From Kaistella haifensis DSM 19056 (lineage in GTDB: Bacteria; Bacteroidota; Bacteroidia; Flavobacteriales; Weeksellaceae): 64,000 nt of DNA. The notes under the pieces were generated by a model. It saw only the letters and a program-made list of their open reading frames with translations, was not told the DNA's origin and did no database searches. The stretch's first letter is position 1, and each line of letters begins with the position of its first letter. The stretch is taken from NCBI RefSeq assembly GCF_000735695.2, contig NZ_JASZ02000004.1:1-64000 (forward strand), in the 5' to 3' direction. Positions 10,601 to 18,597 of this stretch are shown here, in pieces. The translations under genes and the position numbers were made by a program.

Positions 10601-10632
10601 TTGCATGATATGGAAACAATTATATATCTTTG
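10601..10632 (+). promoter_or_regulatory. Bacteroidetes-type promoter with no protein gene downstream
   Basis: TTG at 10601-10603 and TATCTTTG at 10625-10632 with a 21-base spacer match the flavobacterial consensus TTG-N17/23-TAnnTTTG. It points right, into a gap that ends in a terminator; the next gene on that side is on the other strand. Confidence 0.6.
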
Positions 10633-10638
10633 TCGCCT

Positions 10639-10703
10639 TTCATTTTTACTTTTTATTAGATTTATTTCAAACTGCAACGCTCACAAGGCTTTGCGGTTTT
10701 TTT
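10639..10703 (+). ncRNA. Candidate orphan small RNA
   Basis: The predicted transcript begins about seven bases after the -7 box at 10625-10632. It ends at a rho-independent terminator: AACTGCAA (10670-10677) pairs with TTTGCGGTT (10690-10698), followed by a T run to 10703. The product would be about 65 nt, contains no convincing ORF, and its tail overlaps the 3' end of the DMT transporter gene in antisense. I cannot assign it to a known RNA family. Confidence 0.4.
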
Positions 10704-11586
10704 ATTTCTGTTTGGAAGGCATTTGACGGAGAAAAATAAGTCCCGCGAGGATAATTACCGCGCCGAAGACTTGCATAGAGGTCAATTTTTCACCATCCAA
10801 TATCCCCCAAATTATCGCAACGATCGGCATCAACAAAGTAACCGTTGAGGCAAACAATGGTGTAGAAACGCTCAACAATCTATAATTCAGCATCATCGCC
10901 AATCCGGTTCCGAAAACCGATAGCAAACTCACAAATCCGAGTCCCACCAATAGATTATTATCCATTTTTAATTCATTAAAAAAACCAGCAAAAACCAAGG
11001 CAATTAATGATGGAAAAATTAAAACAAACGAAAAAACAAACGCAGATAAAATTTTTGCCGGAATATCGCTAAGTTTCGATTTCACGGTGGTTGTACTAAT
11101 GGCATATAGCAATGTTGCCAATAACAGTAATAGAATAGGAATCAGCTTGAACTCCCCACCTTCGCCTCCTGAAAAAGCAAGAATGCACGCTCCGGAAAAG
11201 CTAATCAACACTCCAATAATTTGTCTTTTGGTGGTTTCAAATTTCCACAAAAGCGCTCCTACAATAATAACGAAAATCGGCATCATCGAATTGATAATTC
11301 CTGCAATACTGCTGCTGACTTCTGTTTCTGCAATCGGGAAAAGAAACATCGGAATAAAATTTCCGGTAATTGCAGCGAGAATCAGCCATTTCAAATTTTT
11401 CTTGGGAAATTTTCGGATATTCTTAATGGCAACCGGAAGCAAAACGAGTCCGGCAATTAATACTCGTAGCGCTCCGACTTCGTAAGGATTAAAATGATCG
11501 AGCGATTTTTTGATTAAAATAAATGATGAACCCCAAATCAAGGAGAGTAAAGCCAATAAAATCCATTTTTCTTTTTCGGGATTCAT
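10702..11586 (-). CDS. EamA/DMT-family transporter
   Basis: Inner-membrane metabolite exporter of the drug/metabolite transporter superfamily, with about ten predicted transmembrane helices in two EamA halves. The N-terminal signature LLALLSLIWGSSFILIKKSL is typical. Substrate cannot be read from sequence. Its start overlaps the stop of aat by four bases, so the two genes are co-transcribed. Confidence 0.92.
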   Translation of the reverse strand: MNPEKEKWILLALLSLIWGSSFILIKKSLDHFNPYEVGALRVLIAGLVLLPVAIKNIRKFPKKNLKWLILAAITGNFIPMFLFPIAETEVSSSIAGIINSMMPIFVIIVGALLWKFETTKRQIIGVLISFSGACILAFSGGEGGEFKLIPILLLLLATLLYAISTTTVKSKLSDIPAKILSAFVFSFVLIFPSLIALVFAGFFNELKMDNNLLVGLGFVSLLSVFGTGLAMMLNYRLLSVSTPLFASTVTLLMPIVAIIWGILDGEKLTSMQVFGAVIILAGLIFLRQMPSKQK

Positions 11587-12227
11587 GAGGTTTGTTTTTG
11601 TAAAATTTTTAAATATTCTTTTTTAGGAATCATTTTGGCCCCCAAACTTTCCAAATGCGCAGAATGTATTTGGCAATCAATAAGTTCTATATTTTCATTA
11701 TTTAAAATAAAATGAATAAAGCCGGCTTTCGAAGCATTGCTTACTTTCGCAAACATACTTTCACCGCAAAAAACGTTTCCGATTTGAACTCCATAAAGTC
11801 CGCCAACCAATTCGTCATTTTGCCACACTTCGATGCTTTTAGCAAAACCATGTCGATGAAGAATACTGTAGGATTCGATAAAACAATCCGAAATCCAAGT
11901 TCCGTCCTGATCTTTTCGGTACGCATTTTTACACGCCAGCATTACCTCTTGAAAACATTGATTTTCAGTGAAAGAAAAAACCCCGTCACGCAAGATTTTC
12001 TTCATCGATTTTGAAACTTTCAATTCTTCAGGAAAGAGAACAAAGCGGGGATCGGGACACCACCATAGAATTTCCTCGCCTTCATTAAACCAAGGAAAAA
12101 GGCCTAGCTGATATGCAAACAGAATTCTTTCCGGTGACAAATCTCCACCAACAGCTAATAAACCATCTGTAGAATTGATCAACGCCGGATCCGGGAAAGA
12201 GATATCATCGGGATCGAGAAGAACCAT
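11583..12227 (-). CDS. aat: Leucyl/phenylalanyl-tRNA--protein transferase
   Basis: N-end rule enzyme that adds Leu or Phe from charged tRNA to proteins with N-terminal Arg or Lys, marking them for ClpS/ClpAP. Diagnostic motifs are DGLLAVGGDLSPERILFAYQLGLFPWFNEGEEILWWCPDPRFVLFP, read in short blocks as GLFPWF and WWCPDPR, then GLYGVQIGNVFCGESMF and IDCQIHSAHLESLGA. Length 214 is normal. It precedes a DMT transporter with a four-base overlap. Confidence 0.95.
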   Translation of the reverse strand: MVLLDPDDISFPDPALINSTDGLLAVGGDLSPERILFAYQLGLFPWFNEGEEILWWCPDPRFVLFPEELKVSKSMKKILRDGVFSFTENQCFQEVMLACKNAYRKDQDGTWISDCFIESYSILHRHGFAKSIEVWQNDELVGGLYGVQIGNVFCGESMFAKVSNASKAGFIHFILNNENIELIDCQIHSAHLESLGAKMIPKKEYLKILQKQTS

Positions 12228-12296
12228 ATTATTTAGGAAAAATTAAATCCCGCCCTTTAAAAAAAGCAGGATTCTATTACAGTGTGTTTTTCGAAA

Positions 12297-12680
12297 TTAA
12301 AATGGCAGATCATCATCTTCTTCTGCGAAAACATCGGTTTTATTTTCAGAAGAAGCACTTCCGCTCTGTTGAGGTCTGGCCTCTACGGGCTCATTAAAAT
12401 TACCACCTTCAACTTTTTCAAGTCTCCAACCGGTAATTGAGTTGAAATATTTCACTTCACCTTGCGGAGAAGTCCATTCTCTTCCTCTGATATTGATGCT
12501 TACCTTCACTTTATCACCTTCTTTGTAGGCATTTAGCAAATCGCATTTATCTTGCAAAAATTCCACATTAATCGGTTGTGGATATTGCTCTTCGGTAAGG
12601 ATTACCATTTCTCTCTTCTGAAAACCGCTTGCAAATGTCTGAATATCAGATATCTTTTTGATTGTTCCTTGTAATTCCAT
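12297..12680 (-). CDS. DUF3127 domain protein
   Basis: Small protein of 127 residues common in Bacteroidetes. The N-terminal ~90 residues (ELQGTIKKISDIQTFASGFQKRE...YFNSITGWRLEKVE) form the DUF3127 domain, predicted to be OB-like. The tail is disordered and acidic, ending in EEDDDLPF, which resembles the acidic C-terminal tip of single-stranded-DNA-binding proteins. A DNA-related role is therefore plausible but unproven. Confidence 0.8.
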   Translation of the reverse strand: MELQGTIKKISDIQTFASGFQKREMVILTEEQYPQPINVEFLQDKCDLLNAYKEGDKVKVSINIRGREWTSPQGEVKYFNSITGWRLEKVEGGNFNEPVEARPQQSGSASSENKTDVFAEEDDDLPF

Positions 12681-12776
12681 AATTGATTGTTAAAGGTGTA
12701 AAAGTAATAAATAAAGAAGAGAAAAAGAAAATAGAAGATCAAAAAAATAAAAAAAAGTAAAAAAATTAAATTTTTC

Positions 12777-12808
12777 TTGTTTTAAAAAATAAAAAGTCAT
12801 TATATTTG
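12777..12808 (+). promoter_or_regulatory. Promoter of the Leu-Gly-Leu tRNA cluster
   Basis: TTG at 12777-12779, 21-base spacer, then TATATTTG at 12801-12808, about 30 bases before the first tRNA. Confidence 0.7.
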
Positions 12809-12837
12809 CACTCACAAAAAAAGAGAAGAAGATATTT

Positions 12838-12919
12838 GCGGATGTGGTGTAATTGGTAGCCACGCCAGACTTAGGATCTGGTGCCGTGAGGCGTGGGGGT
12901 TCGAGTCCCTTCATCCGCA
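12838..12919 (+). tRNA. tRNA-Leu (anticodon TAG)
   Basis: Acceptor stem GCGGATG pairs with CATCCGC. The anticodon loop is CTTAGGA, a long variable arm is present as expected for a class II tRNA, and the T-loop is TTCGAGT. First of three tRNAs read together. Confidence 0.93.
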
Positions 12920-12928
12920 CTTTTTTTT

Positions 12929-13001
<73 letters not shown>

Positions 13002-13010
13002 CATCCACTT

Positions 13011-13094
13011 GCCTTGGTGGTGGAACTGGTAGACACGCAGGACTTAAAATCCTGTATCCGCAAGGATGTACGGGTTCAAGTCCCGTCCGAGGTA
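13011..13094 (+). tRNA. tRNA-Leu (anticodon TAA)
   Basis: Acceptor GCCTTGG pairs with CCGAGGT through G-T wobbles. The anticodon stem CAGGA/TCCTG encloses a loop with TAA, and a long variable arm is present. Last tRNA of the cluster, followed by a terminator. Confidence 0.92.
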
Positions 13095-13097
13095 CAT

Positions 13098-13133
13098 AAA
13101 CGCTGTTAATCTTTATGATTTTCAGCGTTTTTT
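13098..13133 (+). terminator. Terminator of the tRNA cluster
   Basis: AAACGCTG pairs with CAGCGTTT and is followed by a T run, right after tRNA-Leu(TAA). Confidence 0.75.
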
Positions 13134-13198
13134 GTTTTTAAATTAAATGCTTCGGCAAACATTTTGTTGCTTAATTAACATTAAAATCATACAACATT

Positions 13199-13537
13199 AT
13201 GTCAAGTCACAATTTAAAAACACTTTCTCAAGTTCTCGATATTCTTCGTGAAAGAGGAATTACTAGAGAAATACGGATGAATGAAGAAAAACAAATCGTT
13301 CTGGAAGGAACCAATACCACGTACAAACCCGACGATTTGTGTATTATAAAAACCTATCGTTTCGAGGGCGACAGTGATCCTGAGGACAACGCAGTGCTTT
13401 ATGTTTTGCAGGACAAGGATGGTTTACAATCAATCATCATTGATTCGTACGGAGCTGAAACAAATTATGGCGGTGAATTTGATGATTTTATAAGGCAAAT
13501 TCCAGTCGAAGAAAGAGACGATTTTAATATTGATTAA
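13199..13537 (+). CDS. Small conserved flavobacterial protein, function unknown
   Basis: Protein of 112 residues, acidic and soluble, beginning MSSHNLKTLSQVLDILRERGI. Its end has EFDDFIRQIPVEERDDF. It resembles short Bacteroidetes proteins that databases sometimes label phosphoribosylpyrophosphate synthetase, but it is far too short and has no PRPP-binding motif, so I do not support that name. It stands alone between the tRNA cluster and a convergent AsmA-like gene. Confidence 0.7.
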   Translation: MSSHNLKTLSQVLDILRERGITREIRMNEEKQIVLEGTNTTYKPDDLCIIKTYRFEGDSDPEDNAVLYVLQDKDGLQSIIIDSYGAETNYGGEFDDFIRQIPVEERDDFNID

Positions 13538-13545
13538 AAAAAATT

Positions 13546-13567
13546 ATCCGAAATTTATTTTTCGGAT
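13546..13567. terminator. Bidirectional terminator between convergent genes
   Basis: ATCCGAAA pairs with TTTTCGGAT and has an A run before and a T run after, so it can serve both the 112-residue gene and the AsmA-like gene, whose stop codon lies inside it. Confidence 0.65.
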
Positions 13568-16206
13568 TTTTTTCTGAAAACATTCTTGAGCAAGGGTTTT
13601 CCTTTGATATTTTCTTTTACGTTTTGTACTTTTTCCTTCACTTCCTGTTTGGTTTCCTTCAGTTTCTTTTTGTTTTGTTCCAACGCAGTTTTAGTGTTTT
13701 CAACCGTATTTTTCACTTTCTTTTCGGTGACTTCAATATTTTTTCCGATTAGTGTTTTCTTCAAACCCTCTTCGATTCCTTTCCAAAAAAGGTTGAAAAA
13801 TGATTTCGTTTTGTCGCGCGGCACATCATCCACAGGAACCGATTCGGGATATTTTCCCGAATCTGTTCTCACGAAAATATTGGCTACCGCAGAAAGCAAC
13901 TTGTGTTTTTCACCGGTTTCTTTCAATATCGAAACCCGCAAATTTTTATGTTTCATTTTCAAGAGACCATTCAAACCTTTATAATTTCCTTTAAAATCAA
14001 AAATCAAATCAGAGATATATCCAGTAGCGCGGATTTTCAAATAAGGTTCAATAAACGGATTAATTTCAGCAGCCGGCAAATCTGAAATATTCCCGGAAAT
14101 TGCAAAGGCATCATCCATTTTGGCGGTATCGAAACTCCATTTTACATTCATTGGTGAAACATTCATGAATTTGCAATGAATTTCAATCGGAACATTCGTG
14201 GGCTTTCCATTCATTTTTCCAGAATTCAGGTTTTTCACATTCATATTAAAATGATTGAAAGTCAATTTTCCAGGCCCGTCACTTTTTTTGGTGTCTTCCT
14301 CGTATTGCAAAAACGAATTCTTCACTTCCATCTGCTCAATAAACATCGGCATTTTGATACTTCTCAATAATTTGGAATACAGAGGCTTTTCCGAAAGATC
14401 ATCTTTAGGAATCTTACTTCTGAAAATTTCCGCATTCATTCCATTTAAAGTCAGTTGAGAAGCGTTTAAATAAGGATTTGAAGACTCAAAATCCCAATTC
14501 CCATTCATTGTAATTTGATTGACTTTCAAATTGTAAAGATCTTTTTCAGTAGGAATTTTCCTGATAAATTCTGCTCGCGAAAGTGTGGGTATCATTTCGA
14601 AATTGGAAATCTGTGCAGCATTTTTATTCAATTTCAGCAACGAAGCTGAGATACGATAAAATTGCGTTTTGTAATTGAAATTCCTGGTCGAAAATCCATA
14701 ATATCCAACTTTAAAAGGTATTTTACCTTTTATCGTCGATTCGTTCATTTCAAGATTTTTTAAAGTAGCATTTAAATCATTTAACTGTAACGGATTATTT
14801 TGTTTTCCCAGAATAAGATTCGAGTTTTTCAGCTGCACATTTCTTACCATTAATGGGAAAGCAATTCCATCAAAAGTTGGTTTCTTATTTTTAGGATTTT
14901 CAGGAGACTTAATTTTTCCGTTCAGGTTGGAAATCAACACATTATCGACATCTATTTTAAGTTTGTTATCAATAAATTTCCATTTATTAACCTTCAAAAA
15001 AACTTGTTGCGAACTCAAATCCATTAAAGTTTTATCGGATTTTGAAACCGTTGGCTTAACTGAAATACCCCGAAGATTTGCAGATTCCGAATTGAATACT
15101 GCAGCTGCAACTTTCACGTTTTGAGAAGTCGTTATATAATTGATTTTCTGTGCATTAATCTTAAAATCATTATACTCAAACGGAATATTTCCCTTCGCTG
15201 TTTGGTCGTCCATCAGCAACTTATTGATGCTCATATTAAGTTTTTCAGTGGCAAATTTTGGTGTTCCGTCGGGTTTCAAAATCAGGATTTTCGCTTCCTC
15301 CATGATCACATCTTCTAGGTTCACCACATAAGTAAAACTTTTTTCTTTTTCGGCAGGTTTCACATCGGTAGTGTACATCTTGAGATCTGGATTTACAAAA
15401 CGAACCTTATTTAGTGCAATTTTATCATCTTTTAAAATGAAATCTTTAAACTCCATTTCAGAAGTTTTCAAATCGAAAAGATTACGTTTTTTTGGATAAA
15501 ATCGTCTGAAATTAGTGTAAGACAACAAAGGATGCATCGCAAAATTCTTAATGCTGAGTTGGCCAGTTTTGGTGGTAATATTAGTCGCTGTGAACGCATA
15601 AACATTATCGGGACGAAAAAAAACATTGTTCGCATTAATGTCGTACTGATCGAAGATGACGGGCAATTTACCCGCTTTCGGATCATTATTCAGTTTTAAT
15701 TTTTCAAGCTGAAGATTAAGATCTTTTACCGACAAAAATTTTTGCTTATCGTGTCGAAAAATCTCTAAATTACCTTTCCTAATATTGATGTTCTCCAGGA
15801 CAAACGGATTTTTCTTCGTACCTGTATTTTTATCTGACGGTTTTGGAAGATTAATTTTCAAATTAGGATTATTCAATTCAAAATTGTTGGCGCTAAATCT
15901 TTTATTGACAATTACATCATAAATCCCGATTCTGGAAACGGAAAGCGTATCCACGGTTCCCTGAAGTCCTATTACGCCTTGGTTTTGCGGGTTTTTACTA
16001 TTCACAGAAATTCCTGTGGCGAAAATCGCACCCGTTCCTAAATTAACCTCGAGTTTTTGGTAAGAAATTTTGTAATCGGTATTGTTTTTAATGAAATTCG
16101 GAAGTTGATATTTTAACCAAAAATTCATTCCGAAATTGGCGATTAAAATCACAAGGAATATAATTCCCAAAGTAATAGACAAAATTTTCAGGTAAACTTT
16201 CTTCAT
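13555..16206 (-). CDS. AsmA/DUF748-like membrane-anchored protein
   Basis: Protein of 883 residues with one N-terminal membrane helix (about residues 7-28: ILSITLGIIFLVILIANFGMNFW). A very long, repetitive beta-rich region with recurring I-x-N-L-x-K patterns follows. The C-terminal part matches AsmA C-terminal regions (KPLYSKLLRSIKMP...GNYKGLNGLLKMKHKNLRVSIL). The last ~80 residues are Lys/Glu-rich coiled coil (EVKEKVQNVKENIKGK). AsmA-like proteins form bridges that move phospholipids between membranes; that role is inference here. Not in an operon with a close neighbour. Confidence 0.75.
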   Translation of the reverse strand: MKKVYLKILSITLGIIFLVILIANFGMNFWLKYQLPNFIKNNTDYKISYQKLEVNLGTGAIFATGISVNSKNPQNQGVIGLQGTVDTLSVSRIGIYDVIVNKRFSANNFELNNPNLKINLPKPSDKNTGTKKNPFVLENINIRKGNLEIFRHDKQKFLSVKDLNLQLEKLKLNNDPKAGKLPVIFDQYDINANNVFFRPDNVYAFTATNITTKTGQLSIKNFAMHPLLSYTNFRRFYPKKRNLFDLKTSEMEFKDFILKDDKIALNKVRFVNPDLKMYTTDVKPAEKEKSFTYVVNLEDVIMEEAKILILKPDGTPKFATEKLNMSINKLLMDDQTAKGNIPFEYNDFKINAQKINYITTSQNVKVAAAVFNSESANLRGISVKPTVSKSDKTLMDLSSQQVFLKVNKWKFIDNKLKIDVDNVLISNLNGKIKSPENPKNKKPTFDGIAFPLMVRNVQLKNSNLILGKQNNPLQLNDLNATLKNLEMNESTIKGKIPFKVGYYGFSTRNFNYKTQFYRISASLLKLNKNAAQISNFEMIPTLSRAEFIRKIPTEKDLYNLKVNQITMNGNWDFESSNPYLNASQLTLNGMNAEIFRSKIPKDDLSEKPLYSKLLRSIKMPMFIEQMEVKNSFLQYEEDTKKSDGPGKLTFNHFNMNVKNLNSGKMNGKPTNVPIEIHCKFMNVSPMNVKWSFDTAKMDDAFAISGNISDLPAAEINPFIEPYLKIRATGYISDLIFDFKGNYKGLNGLLKMKHKNLRVSILKETGEKHKLLSAVANIFVRTDSGKYPESVPVDDVPRDKTKSFFNLFWKGIEEGLKKTLIGKNIEVTEKKVKNTVENTKTALEQNKKKLKETKQEVKEKVQNVKENIKGKPLLKNVFRKKSEK

Positions 16207-16271
16207 TATGCTGAGGATTAAAATTTTGTGCCAATAAATTTATTTAATGAATAAAAACTATTTCTCCTTAC

Positions 16272-17069
16272 TTATTTGGAAACCTCCAATTCGACCACAT
16301 ATCCTTCGTGACCTCGTACATTGATGAAATTACCGCCTTCAAAACAGAGATATTGACCTTTAATTCCTTTTAAAACACCTTCAAATTCAGGCTTTTTATC
16401 CAAAGTAAAAGAATTGATTTTTTCGGGTGCTTGGTACGGATAATCGAGTCGAGTCATTTCCTGTTCCATCAAATAAAAGCTCTTGAAATCTTCCGGAAAA
16501 TAGTCTTTAATTTTCTCCCGAAAATTCGCCATATCCAAATCATCTTCGAATTCATCTTCAAGCATTTTTCTCCAGTTGGTTTTATCTGCAAGATGTTCTT
16601 TCAAGGCAACTTCGATCATTCCTGCTTCGTATCTATTTTCAGTTTTGGCAATAGGAATCGCAAAAGTCGCTCCTTGATCGATCCACCGGGTCGGAATTTG
16701 GGACTCTCGCGTCACCCCCACTTTCACATCTCCTGTATAAGCCAAATAGACTACATGCGGTTGCAATTGTATGGATTTTTCAACCTCCAAATCCCGTTCT
16801 GCAATTCCAAGATGAGCGGTTGAAAGCTCCGGACGGATAATAGTATCGCTAGCATACGGGCTTTCGAAAAAGCATTTTTTGCAGAAACCCATTCGATAAA
16901 TTTTCTCATCATTTCCGCAGTTTACACATTGGTAACCGATATGTTTTATGCGTAGATTTTTGCCGATCAGCTGGTTCATATTGATCAAATCATCCGAAAG
17001 ATTCAGAAAATATTGAATCGGTTTGCCGTTTTGGGTAATCATTTTTCGAATTTGTCCGGAGAATTGCAT
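16272..17069 (-). CDS. DUF2797 protein with zinc-finger-like cysteines
   Basis: Member of the DUF2797 family, unknown function. A Cys-rich site reads CVNCGNDEKIYRMGFCKKC, a likely zinc site. The family block TGDVKVGVTRESQIPTRWIDQGA resembles a GIY-YIG-like core. I start at the ATG at 17069 (MQFSGQIRKMI), giving 265 residues; an upstream start at 17180 would overlap the divergent epimerase and adds non-conserved sequence. Confidence 0.85.
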   Translation of the reverse strand: MQFSGQIRKMITQNGKPIQYFLNLSDDLINMNQLIGKNLRIKHIGYQCVNCGNDEKIYRMGFCKKCFFESPYASDTIIRPELSTAHLGIAERDLEVEKSIQLQPHVVYLAYTGDVKVGVTRESQIPTRWIDQGATFAIPIAKTENRYEAGMIEVALKEHLADKTNWRKMLEDEFEDDLDMANFREKIKDYFPEDFKSFYLMEQEMTRLDYPYQAPEKINSFTLDKKPEFEGVLKGIKGQYLCFEGGNFINVRGHEGYVVELEVSK

Positions 17070-17135
17070 AATTAAATATTTTCGTAAAAATAATGATTTG
17101 ATTTTAATTAAATTTGTGGGAATTAAAAACCACAA

Positions 17136-18164
17136 ATGAAATATTTGGTCACCGGCGGAAGTGGATTCATAGGATCTCATCTGGTAGAATGTCTATTAAA
17201 AAATGGACATTCTGTCATTAATATTGACAACTTTGATGATTTTTATGACTATAAAATTAAAGTCAAAAATACTTTCGATTCAGTCAACAAAACTTCAGAA
17301 TTTACGTATCGCGACAAGGAACACGACATTCAGAAATTAATTTTTGAAACTTCCAGCAAACATTATCAACTTTATTATCAAGATATTAGAGATCTAGATG
17401 GCCTAAAAAATATCTTCTCGAAACATCAGATCGATATCGTGATTCATTTGGCTGCTTTAGCGGGAATTCGCCCCTCTATCGAAAACCCTCTCGATTATGA
17501 GGAAGTAAACGTTCGCGGAACCATGAATCTTTGGGAATTATGTAAAGAATTTAAAATTGAAAAATTTATATGTGCTTCCAGTTCAAGCGTTTACGGAAAC
17601 AACAGTAGAATTCCATTTACAGAAACTGATAATGTTGACCGGCCTATTTCGCATTATGCTGCAACCAAAAAATGTGGCGAAATCATGGGACATGTCTACC
17701 ATCATTTATATGAAATCGACATGATTCATCTACGTTTTTTCACTGTTTACGGACCTCGGCAACGTCCGGATTTGGCGATTCATAAGTTTGCAAAAATCAT
17801 CCAAGAAAATGGAAAAATCCCTTTTTATGGTGATGGTTCCAGCGCTAGAGATTACACTTATGTTGATGATATCATCGATGGAATCCTGAAATCGATTCAT
17901 TATTTAGAACGAAACAAACCCGTTTATGAAATCATCAATTTAGGTGAAAACGAGGTGATTAATTTGAATGAAATGCTTTCGACTTTAGAGGAAAATCTGG
18001 ACAAAAAAGCCCACAAAAATCACCTACCCTCACAACCTGGCGATATGCCAAAAACCAATGCAGATGTACAAAAAGCTAAAAAATTAATCGGCTATCATCC
18101 TACAATTCGTTTCCAAAATGGCATAAAAAAGTTTGTGGAATGGTTTTTGAGAAACGCTACTTGA
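17136..18164 (+). CDS. NAD-dependent epimerase (UDP-glucuronate 4-epimerase-like)
   Basis: Extended short-chain dehydrogenase acting on nucleotide sugars, for cell-surface polysaccharide. Rossmann motif GGSGFIGSHLVECLL is at the N-terminus and the catalytic Tyr-Lys pair is in HYAATKKCGE. FTVYGPRQRPDLAIHKFAKII and GDGSSARDYTYVDDII are typical of UDP-glucuronate 4-epimerases. Length 342 is normal. There is no polysaccharide gene cluster around it, so the exact substrate is uncertain. Confidence 0.9.
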   Translation: MKYLVTGGSGFIGSHLVECLLKNGHSVINIDNFDDFYDYKIKVKNTFDSVNKTSEFTYRDKEHDIQKLIFETSSKHYQLYYQDIRDLDGLKNIFSKHQIDIVIHLAALAGIRPSIENPLDYEEVNVRGTMNLWELCKEFKIEKFICASSSSVYGNNSRIPFTETDNVDRPISHYAATKKCGEIMGHVYHHLYEIDMIHLRFFTVYGPRQRPDLAIHKFAKIIQENGKIPFYGDGSSARDYTYVDDIIDGILKSIHYLERNKPVYEIINLGENEVINLNEMLSTLEENLDKKAHKNHLPSQPGDMPKTNADVQKAKKLIGYHPTIRFQNGIKKFVEWFLRNAT

Positions 18165-18260
18165 AAAATTTAAAATTAAAAATCTAAGTTTATTGAAAAT
18201 CAGCGGCAAATTCCCTTTTTTATGTCGCCTATTTTTATACTTTTGCAAAAAAATAATTAT

Positions 18261-18482
18261 ATGTATTGGACATTAGAATTAGCTTCTTATTTAAGCGACG
18301 CGCCTTGGCCGATGACTAAAGCGGAACTTATTGATTACGCAATTAGAACAGGTGCACCAATGGAAGTAGTTGAAAATCTTCAAGCGATTGAAGACGAAGG
18401 GGAAATTTATGAATCCATAGAAGAAGTTTGGAGCGATTATCCGACGGATGACGACTTCCTATGGAACGAAGACGAATATTAA
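18261..18482 (+). CDS. DUF2795 small protein
   Basis: Acidic protein of 73 residues matching DUF2795: MYWTLELASYLSDAPWP, then LIDYAIRTGAPMEVVENLQAIEDEGEIYESIEEVW, ending in DDDFLWNEDEY. The ATG at 18261 is preferred over 18222 because family members begin near MYWTLELA. Function unknown. It lies just upstream of secA. Confidence 0.85.
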   Translation: MYWTLELASYLSDAPWPMTKAELIDYAIRTGAPMEVVENLQAIEDEGEIYESIEEVWSDYPTDDDFLWNEDEY

Positions 18483-18597
18483 AAAAAATGCAGTCGGTAG
18501 TCGGCAGCGATTACCAACTTTTCATATTTTAGAAAAATTCTAAAACTAAATTCTTTTAAATGGTCACGCTTTTTCAGCTGGCCGAAAGCAAATACTT

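Noticed and set aside
13199-13537. Phosphoribosylpyrophosphate synthetase label for the 112-residue protein
   Set aside because: Far too short and without the PRPP loop; kept as unknown.
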